Shown: positions 1-10,057 of the stretch, piece by piece | Layout: every line of letters begins with the position of its first letter | How positions within the stretch are numbered: the first letter of the stretch is position 1 | NCBI RefSeq assembly: GCF_000407145.1 | Contig: NZ_KE136473.1 | Span: 186,001 to 250,000, forward strand | Length of the DNA stretch: 64,000 bases | Origin: Enterococcus caccae ATCC BAA-1240 | Lineage (GTDB): Bacteria > Bacillota > Bacilli > Lactobacillales > Enterococcaceae | Reading direction: 5' to 3' | The notes under the pieces: generated by a model | Databases searched by the model: none | Seen by the model: only the letters and a program-made list of their open reading frames with translations | Told to the model about the DNA's origin: nothing | Translations under genes and position numbers: made by a program

Positions 1-2453
1 GCTATGCATCTAGAAATGTTGTTTATGGCGGAACTGGTTCTGGCGGCGGTAAAGAAGATAACAATATCGATCTACAAAAAGGACTAGAAAATGCTGGCTT
101 CAAAGTAAACGATCAACTAACAAAATTCTACGATGAGCGATATGTTCCTAGAGAAAAAATCAATATTCATAAATTAGTCGGTGGTGATTTCAATATTCAT
201 GAGCCAAAAGTGAGTGAATACAGTGAATCATTAATGACATCAGCAAAAGAATTTAGCGATACAGCCTTAGTCGTTTTTTCTAGAAATAGCGGTGAAGGTG
301 CTGATATTACAAATGAAATGAAAGATTACACGGGCGGAACAAAAGGGAAACATTATCTAGAACTTTCAGAGGATGAATCAGCTACCCTTGATTTAGCGAA
401 AGAAAATTTTGATAAAGTTGTCGTGATTCTAAACTCATCATTCCCGATGGAACTTGGCTTTTTAGAAGATGAAAAAGTTGACGCTGCCCTTTGGATCGGC
501 GGTCCTGGTTCAACTGGGTTTAATGCAGTAGGCGAAATTCTATCTGGAGAGATCAATCCATCTGGCCGATTAGTCGACACATATGCGTATGATGAAACAA
601 GCGCACCTTCTTTTAATAACATTGGAGAATTTCCATATTCTAATTCAGAATTTGATTACGAAAAAAATACTTGGCATTATAAATATGTAGACTATGCCGA
701 ATCTATCTATGTAGGCTATCGTTATTATGAAACACGTTACATCAACAATGAGACTGGAAAAATGGACGAAGCAGCTTATGAAAAAGCAGTCCAATATCCA
801 TTTGGCTATGGTTTATCCTATACAGATTTCAAACAGGAAATCTCAGATTTTAAAGTAGATGGTAAGGAAATCAACATGTCGGTCAAGGTGACCAATACAG
901 GGAAACATTCAGGAAAAGATGTCGTACAATTATATTACACGCCGCCTTACACGATTGGTGGACTTGAAAAATCCCATGTTGTATTATCTGGATTTGCCAA
1001 AACGAAGGAATTAGCCCCAAATGAGACAGAAGAAGTCAACCTTTCTTTTGATGTAGAAGATATGGCTAGCTATGATGAAACACAGCATAAAGCTTATGTT
1101 CTTGAAAAAGGAACGTACAACATTAATTTAATGAACAATGCGCATGATATTATTGATTCAAAAAATTATGAAGTAGCAAAAGATGTTATCTTTAATAAAG
1201 AAAACAAGCGTGAAAGCGATCAACGTTCCGCAACGAATCAATTTGAGGATGCCAAAGGTGATGTCCAATATGTATCGCGTTGGGATTGGGAAGGCACGAT
1301 GCCTAAAGAAATGGCAAAACCAAAAACGGCTTCTAAAGAATTATTAAAAGCGTTGAAAGATCAAAGCGTAAAAGAAGGAAAAGCGGATCCAATCAAATTT
1401 AAAAAATACGGGTTAGAACTATACGATTTAAAAGGTGTTGATTATAATGATCCAAAATGGGATCAGTTACTAGAACAATTATCTGTAAAAGATATGGAGA
1501 ACCTAATCACGTATGGCGGTTTCCAAACACCAGCTATTAATTCGGTGAAAAAACCAGCTACGATCGACGCAGATGGACCTGCCGGAATCAATCATTTAGT
1601 AAGTCAAGCGCATGGTAATCAATATACTAGTGAAGTAGTTGTGGCTTCTACTTGGAATACAAAATTAGTAGAGGAAATGGGTGAAAGTCTTGGCAAGGAA
1701 GCAAAAGCTTCCAATATTACCGGTTTATATTTACCTGGTGTAAATATCCATCGTTCTCCGTTTGGCGGGCGAAATTTTGAGTATTACTCAGAAGATGCAT
1801 TATTATCTGGAAAAATAGGCTCTAGCTTGTCAAAAGGAGCGATGAATCAAGGTAGTTATGTCTTTATGAAACATTTTGCGATGTATGATCAAGAAACCAG
1901 AAGATATGAATTCCCAACAGGGGCTGCGACTTGGTCGACAGAACAGGCGATGAGAGAAGTGTTTTTAAAACCATTTGAAATTGCCGTGAAAGATTCAGGA
2001 ATCACAGGTATTATGTCTTCTTATAACCGAATTGGACCTAAATGGGTTGGTGAAAGTGATGCTCTGTTACAAAACGTTTTGAGAGATGAATGGGGCTTTA
2101 AGGGAACGGTTATTTCTGATTTTTACAAACCACAATATATGAATGTGGACCAAGGCCTAAGCGCAGGAAATGATTTGGTGCTGTACTTGTTACCGACGAA
2201 ATTAAACAAAGTGACAACAGGAACAGATTGGGGGCAACAAAATATGCGGAAAGCGAGCCATAACATTCTTTATACAGTGGTGAATAGCCATGCTTATGAA
2301 GTTGCTGAAACCAATGTTCCAAACTGGATTTACTTACTTGTGAGCATTAATATCACGGTATTCACTTTCTTGGTTTTTTGTTTTACAAAAACAACGCATA
2401 GAAAAAAGCCAGCAAGAAAATTTAATTTTTTAAGAAGAAAAAACCATAAATAA
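1..2453 (+). CDS. Domain-permuted GH3 glycoside hydrolase, membrane-anchored (5' end outside window)
   Basis: The frame is open from base 3, so the start lies upstream; about 816 residues are visible. The order is reversed for GH3. First comes the C-terminal-type domain (GGTGSGG near base 30, the SGEGAD acid/base region near 290), then a fibronectin-III-like part (FGYGLSYTDF near 800), and only afterwards the TIM-barrel-type domain with DADGPAGIN, the GGRNFEYYSED motif, KHFAMYDQE and VISDF, whose Asp codon at 2118 is the expected nucleophile. The extreme C-terminus has one membrane helix (about 2318-2385) and a Lys/Arg-rich tail, so the enzyme is probably anchored. Permuted GH3 enzymes are known. 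The substrate cannot be read; a beta-glucosidase or a beta-linked cell-surface glycan is likely. Confidence 0.88.
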   Translation, partial: YASRNVVYGGTGSGGGKEDNNIDLQKGLENAGFKVNDQLTKFYDERYVPREKINIHKLVGGDFNIHEPKVSEYSESLMTSAKEFSDTALVVFSRNSGEGADITNEMKDYTGGTKGKHYLELSEDESATLDLAKENFDKVVVILNSSFPMELGFLEDEKVDAALWIGGPGSTGFNAVGEILSGEINPSGRLVDTYAYDETSAPSFNNIGEFPYSNSEFDYEKNTWHYKYVDYAESIYVGYRYYETRYINNETGKMDEAAYEKAVQYPFGYGLSYTDFKQEISDFKVDGKEINMSVKVTNTGKHSGKDVVQLYYTPPYTIGGLEKSHVVLSGFAKTKELAPNETEEVNLSFDVEDMASYDETQHKAYVLEKGTYNINLMNNAHDIIDSKNYEVAKDVIFNKENKRESDQRSATNQFEDAKGDVQYVSRWDWEGTMPKEMAKPKTASKELLKALKDQSVKEGKADPIKFKKYGLELYDLKGVDYNDPKWDQLLEQLSVKDMENLITYGGFQTPAINSVKKPATIDADGPAGINHLVSQAHGNQYTSEVVVASTWNTKLVEEMGESLGKEAKASNITGLYLPGVNIHRSPFGGRNFEYYSEDALLSGKIGSSLSKGAMNQGSYVFMKHFAMYDQETRRYEFPTGAATWSTEQAMREVFLKPFEIAVKDSGITGIMSSYNRIGPKWVGESDALLQNVLRDEWGFKGTVISDFYKPQYMNVDQGLSAGNDLVLYLLPTKLNKVTTGTDWGQQNMRKASHNILYTVVNSHAYEVAETNVPNWIYLLVSINITVFTFLVFCFTKTTHRKKPARKFNFLRRKNHK

Positions 2454-2464
2454 TAAGTTCTTTT

Positions 2465-2515
2465 AATAGAAACTAAGAAATCACTTTAAAAGGGTTTCTT
2501 GGTTTCTATTTAGTC
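2465..2515 (+). terminator. Rho-independent terminator after the permuted GH3 gene
   Basis: An 18-bp near-perfect inverted repeat (2465-2482 with 2493-2510, G-T pairs allowed) has a 10-nt loop. It lies 12 bases after the stop codon. The tract after the stem is short, so termination may be partial. Confidence 0.65.
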
Positions 2516-2633
2516 AAATAAGTGAATAAATAGAAAGAGTCGTAAAAGTCACTTTTTAAGGGAATAATGCGCTTGATATAAAAGATTATATCCTTTACTA
2601 TTTAAACTTGTATAGCATGAAAGGTGGATTGAA

Positions 2634-3737
2634 TTGACACATTACTTAGTTGTAGGCTCAGGACTATTCGGTTCTGTTTTTGCCTATGAAGCAGCAACAA
2701 GAGGACATAACGTGACAGTTTTAGAAAAAAGAAGTCATGTAGCTGGAAATATCTATACAAAAGAAATTGAAGGAATACAAGTTCACCAATATGGTGCACA
2801 CATTTTTCATACTTCAAAGGAAGAAATCTGGCATTATATCAACCAGTTTGCAACCTTCAATCAGTTTATTAATGAGCCGATGGCCAATAGTAAAGGAAAA
2901 ATGTATAATCTACCCTTTAATATGAATACCTTTTCTCAGATTTGGGGAATAACGACACCAAAAGAAGCTAAGAAAAAAATCGATGAACAAAGGCAAGTCT
3001 TGCAGGGGAGAAAGCCGAGTAATTTAGAAGAGCAAGCAATTTCCTTAGTTGGATATGATGTGTATGAAACATTGATCAAAGAATATACAGAAAAACAATG
3101 GGGAGAAAGTTGTAAGAATTTGCCTCCGTTTATTATCAACAGATTGCCAGTTCGCTTTGTCTATAACAATAATTATTTTAATGATAAGTACCAGGGGATC
3201 CCTGTAGATGGCTACACTAGGATAATTGAACAAATGCTCAGCCATCCAAATATAGTAGTTCATTTAAATGAAGATTTTTTAGCGAACAAACAAAAATGGG
3301 CGGCGCTCTCAGATAAAGTGATTTATACTGGAATGATTGACGAATATTACGATTATTGCTTTGGTCATTTAGACTACCGCTCATTAGTGTTTAAACATGA
3401 AGTAATAGATCAGGCAAATGTGCAAGGGATCGCTGTCGTGAACTATATCGATAAAGAAATTCCCTTTACTAGAGTGATTGAGCACAAACATTTTGACTTT
3501 GGTAAACAGAACAAAACAGTGATTACAAAAGAATATCCTGTTGCGTTTGAAAAAGGTTTGGAACCGTATTATCCAGTCAATAATCCTGTAAATTCGCTCT
3601 TATATAAAAAATATAAACGTTTAGCACAAGCTGAAACCGCAATTGTTTTTGGTGGAAGATTAGGCATGTACCGCTATCTTGATATGGACGATACGATCGA
3701 GCAGGCTTTACTCTTAGTGAAGAGAGAATTGGCATAG
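2634..3737 (+). CDS. glf: UDP-galactopyranose mutase
   Basis: This 367-residue flavoprotein interconverts UDP-galactopyranose and UDP-galactofuranose, the donor for galactofuranose in surface polysaccharides. The N-terminus has the Rossmann FAD motif GSGLFG (residues 8-13) and the family stretch YGAHIFHTS. YTEKQWG in the middle and GRLGMYRYLDMD near the end are further mutase signatures. Length matches bacterial Glf. The start is TTG with AAAGGTGG 7 bases upstream; the nearby ATG at 2617 is out of frame. It lies between two GH3 genes and upstream of a two-component pair, which fits a role in making or remodelling a Galf-containing glycan, although no polysaccharide polymerase is visible nearby. 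Confidence 0.95.
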   Translation: MTHYLVVGSGLFGSVFAYEAATRGHNVTVLEKRSHVAGNIYTKEIEGIQVHQYGAHIFHTSKEEIWHYINQFATFNQFINEPMANSKGKMYNLPFNMNTFSQIWGITTPKEAKKKIDEQRQVLQGRKPSNLEEQAISLVGYDVYETLIKEYTEKQWGESCKNLPPFIINRLPVRFVYNNNYFNDKYQGIPVDGYTRIIEQMLSHPNIVVHLNEDFLANKQKWAALSDKVIYTGMIDEYYDYCFGHLDYRSLVFKHEVIDQANVQGIAVVNYIDKEIPFTRVIEHKHFDFGKQNKTVITKEYPVAFEKGLEPYYPVNNPVNSLLYKKYKRLAQAETAIVFGGRLGMYRYLDMDDTIEQALLLVKRELA

Positions 3738-3778
3738 GTACGAGGAGCAAAAGTTTAAACACATACTTGGGGGAAAAG

Positions 3779-4486
3779 ATGAAAATAGCTATTTGTGAAG
3801 ATAATCAACAAGATCGAAAAAGGTTAAAAGAGTTTATTCTCCAATATAGTGAAGAAAAGAATTTACTAGTCAATATCGATGAATACACTGATGGAATGGA
3901 GTTGATCGATCATTATAACAAGCTTTTTGATATTGTGTATTTAGATATTGAAATGGAAATGATGAATGGTATGGCTGCTGCTGAAAAACTGAGGAAACAT
4001 GATGAAAATGTCATGATTGTTTTTGTGACAAATTATGTCCAGTATGCCATTCGCGGGTATTCAGTAAATGCATCAGACTTTTTATTAAAACCATTGACGT
4101 ACTTTAATTTCGAAGAACATTTTAAAAAAGTGATCCATCAATTTGAGAGAAAAAAAGAAGTATTTATCTCGGTAAAAACCAACAGTGAAATCAAACGCAT
4201 AGATGTAGATCAAATTTTATTTGTAGAAAGCCAAGGTCATTATCTATATTTAAATTTAAAAGCAGATATTTTTACTGTTTTAGACACAATGAAAAATATG
4301 GAAAAGCGTCTATCAGACAAAGGATTCTTTCGCTGTAACAATGGTTATATTGTTAATTTAAAATATGTACGGAGTGTGGATAAAAATACTGTAGACGTGG
4401 GCGGTCACTTATTACCGATCAGTCGACCTAGAAAGAAACTATTTATGGAAGCGTTAACTGATTATATTGGAGATGATTTATTATGA
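3779..4486 (+). CDS. LytTR-family response regulator (AgrA/ComE type)
   Basis: A 235-residue cytoplasmic regulator. Receiver residues 1-120 start MKIAICEDN, with phosphoacceptor Asp56 in VYLDIEM and the conserved Lys in LLKPL near residue 104. The LytTR DNA-binding domain covers about residues 135-235. I chose ATG 3779 because the G-rich ribosome site (3769-3773) sits just before it; the TTG at 3767 would place that site inside the gene. The stop overlaps the kinase start by four bases (ATGA), so the pair is translationally coupled. AgrA-like regulators usually answer a peptide signal, but no agrB/agrD-like gene is visible next door. Confidence 0.92.
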   Translation: MKIAICEDNQQDRKRLKEFILQYSEEKNLLVNIDEYTDGMELIDHYNKLFDIVYLDIEMEMMNGMAAAEKLRKHDENVMIVFVTNYVQYAIRGYSVNASDFLLKPLTYFNFEEHFKKVIHQFERKKEVFISVKTNSEIKRIDVDQILFVESQGHYLYLNLKADIFTVLDTMKNMEKRLSDKGFFRCNNGYIVNLKYVRSVDKNTVDVGGHLLPISRPRKKLFMEALTDYIGDDLL

Positions 4487-5799
4487 TTGAAAATATTCCC
4501 GGTATTCCAAGAATGTATACTGCGTTGTCTGAATGGCTTGCCTGTATGATCATTATAGTACCTTTTTTTAGAGGAAAGTGGACGTTACCTAAAGTATTGA
4601 CATTGTTTGGCACATTAGCTGTTCAGATTTTTTTTCAATTAGGGGCAGGTATGCTACCAATCATCTTCTGGATTCCTGGAATGATCATCAATGTTCTATG
4701 GATGTATGTTTCTTTAAAGTACTTTACGAGACAACATTTTAAGACAACAATTTTTTTATGTTGTAAAGCATTTATACTTGCAGAGTTCTCAGCAGCGATT
4801 TGTTGGCAGTTGTTCTATCAATTTTCGATGGGACGAGAGGTAGAGAAAGACAGTTCATTTCCTTATATGATCGGAGGACTAATCATTCTCTTTTTTGTGT
4901 TCTTGATTGTGGAACGTCGAATGAATCAACACGAGGTACCAATAAAAATTAGCAATAAAGAAACGTTAATGGCTATTTTGACCGCATTAATCATCTTTAT
5001 TCTAAGTAATAGTGGGTACTGGTTATCTGATACTCGTGTTTTTTTTGGAAATGCAGTAGGTATTTTTTCTGTCCGTTCGTTTGTCAATCTTTCTGGTATT
5101 TGTTTATTATATCTTCAAGAAACGCAGCGAAACGAGGACTATTTAAAAAAAGAATTGTTGTCGATCAACAACGTATTCCAGACACAGTATCAACAATATA
5201 TTGCCTATAAAGAAAATAGCGATATTGTGAATCGGATGTGTCATGATTTAAAACATCAAATAGATGTGATTCGAGCAGAAGATGATCCAATTAGACGAGA
5301 GCACTATTTAGAAGAAATGGAAAAAGAAATTATTGATTTTGAGTCGCCAGTGGAGACCGGACATCCAGTTTTAGATACCATTTTGACGAGAAAAAATCAG
5401 TATTGTTTAGAGCATGGGATTAAGTTGTCATGTTTTGTAGATGGGCAATTATTGTCGTTTATGAATGTCATGGACATCTGTAGTTTATTCGGTAATGCAC
5501 TAGATAATGCGATCGAGTCGGTTCAGGAATTGCCCAATAAAGAACAGCGTCTGATTCATTTACGAGTAGATGAAAAAAATGGATTTGTGATCATTAAGTT
5601 GAATAACTATTCTGTCAATCAAATCGATATCGCAGATGGCTTACCAGAAACCACGAAAAGAGACAAATTAAGACATGGCTACGGTCTAAAAAGTATTTCC
5701 CAAACTGTTGCAGTCTATGACGGTACAATGACCATTTCCGCAAAAGAAAATTGGTTCATTTTAAAGATTTTATTCCCTAATAAAAGAATCGCTTTCTAA
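4483..5799 (+). CDS. GHKL sensor histidine kinase of the AgrC/VirS type
   Basis: 438 residues. The first 215 are strongly hydrophobic with about six membrane helices, the sensing half typical of peptide-sensing kinases. A coiled linker leads to MCHDLKHQID with phosphoacceptor His254. The ATP-binding domain shows the N box (GNALDNAIES) and a G box (GYGLKSI). The gene overlaps the LytTR regulator by four bases and is surely its partner. Position between glf and GH3 genes suggests control of the surface-glycan block, but target genes are not shown by the sequence. Confidence 0.92.
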   Translation: MIENIPGIPRMYTALSEWLACMIIIVPFFRGKWTLPKVLTLFGTLAVQIFFQLGAGMLPIIFWIPGMIINVLWMYVSLKYFTRQHFKTTIFLCCKAFILAEFSAAICWQLFYQFSMGREVEKDSSFPYMIGGLIILFFVFLIVERRMNQHEVPIKISNKETLMAILTALIIFILSNSGYWLSDTRVFFGNAVGIFSVRSFVNLSGICLLYLQETQRNEDYLKKELLSINNVFQTQYQQYIAYKENSDIVNRMCHDLKHQIDVIRAEDDPIRREHYLEEMEKEIIDFESPVETGHPVLDTILTRKNQYCLEHGIKLSCFVDGQLLSFMNVMDICSLFGNALDNAIESVQELPNKEQRLIHLRVDEKNGFVIIKLNNYSVNQIDIADGLPETTKRDKLRHGYGLKSISQTVAVYDGTMTISAKENWFILKILFPNKRIAF

Positions 5800-5922
5800 A
5801 AAAACTGAGATGACAAATTACGTATGAATCAAAACAATCTGTGAGGAATCTATTTTGTCTTTTGTGATCCATGCTAGAATGGGGAAAAAGGAAAGTGAAC
5901 ACCTTTTCTGAAAGGAGAACCT

Positions 5923-8376
5923 ATGAAAAACAGTGAACGAATCGATAAAATGACCTTAACGGAGAAAGCTAGATTGATGTCTGGTGCATCCATTTGGCAG
6001 ACAGTAGCACTTCCTGCTTTGGATATCCCAGCTCTTTTTCTTTCAGATGGACCTACGGGATTAAGGAAACAAAACGGTTCTGGCGATCATCTGGGGTTAA
6101 ATGCTAGCATTCCCTCAACTTGTTATCCAACTGCGGCAACAATTGCCAATAGTTGGGATCTAGAGTTAGCTGAAACTCTTGGTAAATATCTCGGTGATGA
6201 AGCATTGGAACAAGAAATCGACGTTATTTTAGGCCCAGGATTAAACACGAAGCGCAGTCCATTATGTGGGCGTAACTTTGAATATTTTAGTGAAGATCCT
6301 TATCTATCTGGCAAAATGGCTGCCGCCTATATTAAAGGAATACAGGCCAATGGTGTAGCAGCTTGTCCTAAACACTTTGCTGCCAATAGCCAAGAGTTAA
6401 GACGGATGGCAAATAATTCAGTTGTAGATGAAAGGGCTTTAAGAGAAATTTATTTGACTGGATTTGAAATAGCTGTAAAAGAAGCAAAACCAAAAAGTAT
6501 CATGACAGCCTATAATCGAATCAATGGCATCTATGCTAATGAACATCACTATTTACTTCGAGAAATCTTAAAAGACGAATGGGGATTTGATGGGTTTGTG
6601 GTTTCCGATTGGGGCGGAAGTAATGATCATGTGGAAGGGGTAAAAAATGGTAGCCATTTGGAAATGCCGGGAACTGGAAATGCGGGTGCTTTAGAAATTG
6701 TCGAAGCGGTTGAATCCGGTATTCTTGCTGAAACTATTCTTGACGAGCGCATAGATGAGTTATTATCAGTAACCTTAGATATTCATGAGCAAAAACAAAC
6801 CCAACACGTGAAAACAACATCAGAACAACGTAATGCATTTGCTCAAAAAGCCGCGGCGCAAAGTATTGTGTTGCTTAAAAATAATCATGAAACATTGCCA
6901 TTAAAAGAGCTGGAAAAAGTTGCGATTATTGGTGACTTTGCAAAAGTTTCAAGATATCAAGGAGCAGGCTCTTCTTTAGTGAATCCAACAAAAGTCGATA
7001 CGATAGTAAATGCTGTGCAAGAATATGATCTTGAAATTGCTGGTTTTGCGCAAGGCTACGATCGTAAAAATAAAATGGATAACGGATTAGTGATGGAGGC
7101 AACGGCTGTAGCAATGAAATCTGATGTAATTTTACTTTTCATGGGTTTGACTGAGATTAGTGAAGTAGAAGGATTGGATCGGGAACATATGAAGCTTCCA
7201 AAAAATCAAGAAGTCTTATTGCATGAACTAGCAAAGTTAAATAAAAAGCTCGTTGTGGTATTGTCTGGTGGTTCAGCTATTGAAATGCCTTGGCTAGAAA
7301 AAGTGGATGCAGTGATTCATTGTTATTTAGGAGGACAAGCAGGCGCACATGGAGCACTGGATGTTTTGACTGGCAAAGTAAATCCATCGGGCAAACTAAA
7401 CGAATCCTATCCAATCAGTTATTCAGATACACCAGCTGCATATTACTATCCAGGAAAAGAATACGATGCTGAGTATAGAGAATCTATTTTTGTTGGCTAT
7501 CGTTACTATGACAAGGTGAAAAAATCAGTGTTATTTCCCTTTGGATTTGGTCTAAGCTACACGAACTTTTCTTGTACGGATTTTGTTGTAACAGAGCAAG
7601 GTATTTCATGTTCAGTAGAAAATAATGGCAAATTGGACGGAGCCGAAGTGCTGCAACTTTATATAGGAAAAAAAGATTCGGCGATTTTTCGACCAACGAA
7701 AGAGTTAAAAGGGTTTAAAAAAATATTTTTGAAAAAGGGCGAAAGAGCTACAGTCACTATACCGTTTGATGCGTATACATTTCGATGCTTTAACCCAGAA
7801 TCAAATCAATGGGAAATTGAAGCTGGGGAATATTTGATTTCTGTTGGGACGAGTAGTCAGGATATAACATTTGAAACAACGATTATGCGACAAGGCGTGA
7901 CGCTGCAACCATTTTACGACAAAGCGAAATTAGCACCATATTTCAGCGGTGAAGTGAATCGTTTGTCTAAAGCTGATTTTGAAATTCTTTACCAACATGA
8001 AATTACAGGAAGTATGTGGAATCGGGAAAAAGACTTAGGAATGAATGACACACTTAGTCAAATGTTCTATGCCAAAAGTAGGTTAGCAAGAGGAATCTAT
8101 AGAGTTTTGACTAGAATCAAAGACAAAAGCGTTGAAAAAGGAGAACCGAATTTAAATATCTTATTCAATTACAATATGCCTTTTCGTGCGATGGCTAAAA
8201 TGACTGGAGGCAATATCAGTCAATCCATGGTAAAAGCAATTTTGTTGATTGTAAATGGTCATTTTTTTAAAGGAACGAATAGATTGTTGAAAGACTTTTT
8301 TCTAAATAACAAAGTGAAGAAAAGACAAGATTTAAGCAAGCTTGAAAGGAATTTAGAAGGTGGAAAAAGAAAATAA
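5923..8376 (+). CDS. GH3 beta-glucosidase-type glycoside hydrolase, cytoplasmic
   Basis: 817 residues in the usual GH3 order. The N-terminal barrel has LFLSDGPTGLRKQ, GPGLNTKRSPLCGRNFEYFSED, CPKHFAANSQE and VVSDWGG, with nucleophile Asp229. The C-terminal domain carries VEGLDREHM (likely acid/base region) and a fibronectin-III-like end (FGFGLSYTNF). About 150 extra C-terminal residues after the fold contain hydrophobic and basic stretches (MVKAILLIVNGHFF) and are unlike a standard enzyme. There is no signal peptide. The start is ATG with GAAAGGAG upstream. Its 3' end overlaps the GtrA-like gene, so the two are co-translated. The natural substrate is unknown. Confidence 0.92.
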   Translation: MKNSERIDKMTLTEKARLMSGASIWQTVALPALDIPALFLSDGPTGLRKQNGSGDHLGLNASIPSTCYPTAATIANSWDLELAETLGKYLGDEALEQEIDVILGPGLNTKRSPLCGRNFEYFSEDPYLSGKMAAAYIKGIQANGVAACPKHFAANSQELRRMANNSVVDERALREIYLTGFEIAVKEAKPKSIMTAYNRINGIYANEHHYLLREILKDEWGFDGFVVSDWGGSNDHVEGVKNGSHLEMPGTGNAGALEIVEAVESGILAETILDERIDELLSVTLDIHEQKQTQHVKTTSEQRNAFAQKAAAQSIVLLKNNHETLPLKELEKVAIIGDFAKVSRYQGAGSSLVNPTKVDTIVNAVQEYDLEIAGFAQGYDRKNKMDNGLVMEATAVAMKSDVILLFMGLTEISEVEGLDREHMKLPKNQEVLLHELAKLNKKLVVVLSGGSAIEMPWLEKVDAVIHCYLGGQAGAHGALDVLTGKVNPSGKLNESYPISYSDTPAAYYYPGKEYDAEYRESIFVGYRYYDKVKKSVLFPFGFGLSYTNFSCTDFVVTEQGISCSVENNGKLDGAEVLQLYIGKKDSAIFRPTKELKGFKKIFLKKGERATVTIPFDAYTFRCFNPESNQWEIEAGEYLISVGTSSQDITFETTIMRQGVTLQPFYDKAKLAPYFSGEVNRLSKADFEILYQHEITGSMWNREKDLGMNDTLSQMFYAKSRLARGIYRVLTRIKDKSVEKGEPNLNILFNYNMPFRAMAKMTGGNISQSMVKAILLIVNGHFFKGTNRLLKDFFLNNKVKKRQDLSKLERNLEGGKRK

Positions 8377-8869
8377 AGTAGTTGAAGCATTTAAAAGCTG
8401 GAGAGGAAAACACCCTGAAATTTATGAGTTCCTCTTATTTAATGTGATGAGCAATGTAGCAACGATCACGAATTTTCTTGTATTATGGGCAAGTTCAGGA
8501 CTTTTGCCGATGTTTATTGAAAACACAGCTTTTCAATGGTTTATTTTTGATTATCCAACTTCTGAAGGCGGACGAGTTGGGTTTGTCAGTTTTTTAATTG
8601 CGTATATTTGCGCTCAGATCGTAAACTTTGTGGTACAAAGAAAAGTTGTTTTTGGTTCAACGAATAAAATAGGAGATGCTTTACCGTGGTATATTTTGAC
8701 GGTAGTTGTAGCTGGAATTATTTCTATCTGGCTACCACCTCATGTGATTGGGTTGATAAAACCAATGACAGGAAATTTTGCACCAACCATTGCTAATTTG
8801 GTAAATATCATCATCCAAGTGGTGATTAATTACCCGATGATGAAATTTGTGATAATGAAGAAGGACTGA
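8360..8869 (+). CDS. GtrA-family membrane protein
   Basis: 169 residues with four hydrophobic helices and the layout of the GtrA family, which includes suspected flippases of lipid-linked sugars in cell-surface glycosylation. NFVVQRKVVFG after helix two matches the family's conserved NF..R..VF region. The start is GTG inside the end of the GH3 gene (17-base overlap), and the following glycosyltransferase starts two bases after the stop. Such packing means GH3, GtrA and GT2 are one unit, perhaps trimming and transferring the same sugar. Confidence 0.85.
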   Translation: MEKENKVVEAFKSWRGKHPEIYEFLLFNVMSNVATITNFLVLWASSGLLPMFIENTAFQWFIFDYPTSEGGRVGFVSFLIAYICAQIVNFVVQRKVVFGSTNKIGDALPWYILTVVVAGIISIWLPPHVIGLIKPMTGNFAPTIANLVNIIIQVVINYPMMKFVIMKKD

Positions 8870-8871
8870 TC

Positions 8872-9882
8872 ATGAAAATACTAAGTGTAGTTGTTCCAGC
8901 TTATAATTCAGAAGATTATCTTCATCGTGCTATTGACTCTTTATTAAGTGAAAAAGCCGATGTCGAAATTATTATTGTAAATGATGGATCGACGGATAGC
9001 ACAGGAAACATTGCCGATCAATATAAAAAAAACTATCCAGATACAGTCAAAGTTATCCATCAAAAAAATGGCGGACATGGAGATGCTGTAACAACGGGAT
9101 TACAAGTGGCTACAGGGTGCTATTTTAAAGTGGTAGATAGTGATGATTGGGTCGATGAAACGGCATATCAACGTGTTATCCAGCAATTAAAACAACTAAC
9201 AAACGATCAAAAAGTTGATATGTTGATAACGAACTATGTTTATGAGAAAGTCGGAGCATTCCATAAAAAGCGTGTAACTTACACACGAGCTATTCCAGAA
9301 AATAAACTATTTGGTTGGAGTGAAACGAGATTCCGCCAAGGAAATTATTTATTGATGCATTCGATTATATTTGACACAAAATTATTAAAACGAATCAATC
9401 TTCGTTTGCCTAGACACACGTTTTATGTAGATAATTTATTTGTTTTTGAACCGATGCAGTATGTTCGGAAAATCTATTATTTAAATGTTGATTTTTACCG
9501 CTACTTTATTGGTAGAGAAAATCAATCAGTAAACGAAAGTAAAATGATTGAGCAAATCGATCAGCAACTTTTTGTTAATAAAAAAATGATTGATTTGTAT
9601 ACTTCTAATTCAGTTGATGATGAATCGTGTAGGCAGTATCTGTTTCAATTTTTAGAAATCGTCACTACTGTATCCTCCGTTCTGGCATTGAAGAGTAACA
9701 CCCAAGAAGACCTTTGGAAAAAAGAAATGTTATGGCATTATATTGAAATGGTTGATCCTAATCTATATGCTCAGTTAAGAAAACGATTTTTAGGAGCATT
9801 GCTTTCGAGGAAAGGATTTGGTATTCGCTACTTTGTTTTACGAATTTATAAAATGTGTCAAAGAATTTATGGATTTAATTAA
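8872..9882 (+). CDS. Family 2 glycosyltransferase
   Basis: 336 residues. The N-terminal GT-A domain has VVPAYNSEDYL, IIVNDGSTD (UDP-binding Asp) and VVDSDDWVDE, which contains the metal-binding acidic motif. The C-terminal half is helical and basic, without clear membrane segments, so it is not a GtrB-type enzyme; it is closer to EpsJ-like transferases. It begins two bases after the GtrA-like gene. Donor and acceptor cannot be told. A weak hairpin with a U-rich run follows (about 9887-9950). Confidence 0.9.
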   Translation: MKILSVVVPAYNSEDYLHRAIDSLLSEKADVEIIIVNDGSTDSTGNIADQYKKNYPDTVKVIHQKNGGHGDAVTTGLQVATGCYFKVVDSDDWVDETAYQRVIQQLKQLTNDQKVDMLITNYVYEKVGAFHKKRVTYTRAIPENKLFGWSETRFRQGNYLLMHSIIFDTKLLKRINLRLPRHTFYVDNLFVFEPMQYVRKIYYLNVDFYRYFIGRENQSVNESKMIEQIDQQLFVNKKMIDLYTSNSVDDESCRQYLFQFLEIVTTVSSVLALKSNTQEDLWKKEMLWHYIEMVDPNLYAQLRKRFLGALLSRKGFGIRYFVLRIYKMCQRIYGFN

Positions 9883-10057
9883 GATAGAGCCATCAAGTAA
9901 GCCTAATGCTCGATGAAACAGAACTACACGAAGCTCTTTTTATTTTTCTAGCAATGAGCAACTAAAATCCATTTAAACATTGAGAATATCAAATTAAGTG
10001 TATTAAGCTCGTTCCATCTTGTTGTTCACCTATGTTACTACTTTATAATAGTTTGGT

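Noticed and set aside
8872..9882. GtrB assignment for the glycosyltransferase
   Set aside because: It lacks the two C-terminal membrane helices of GtrB.
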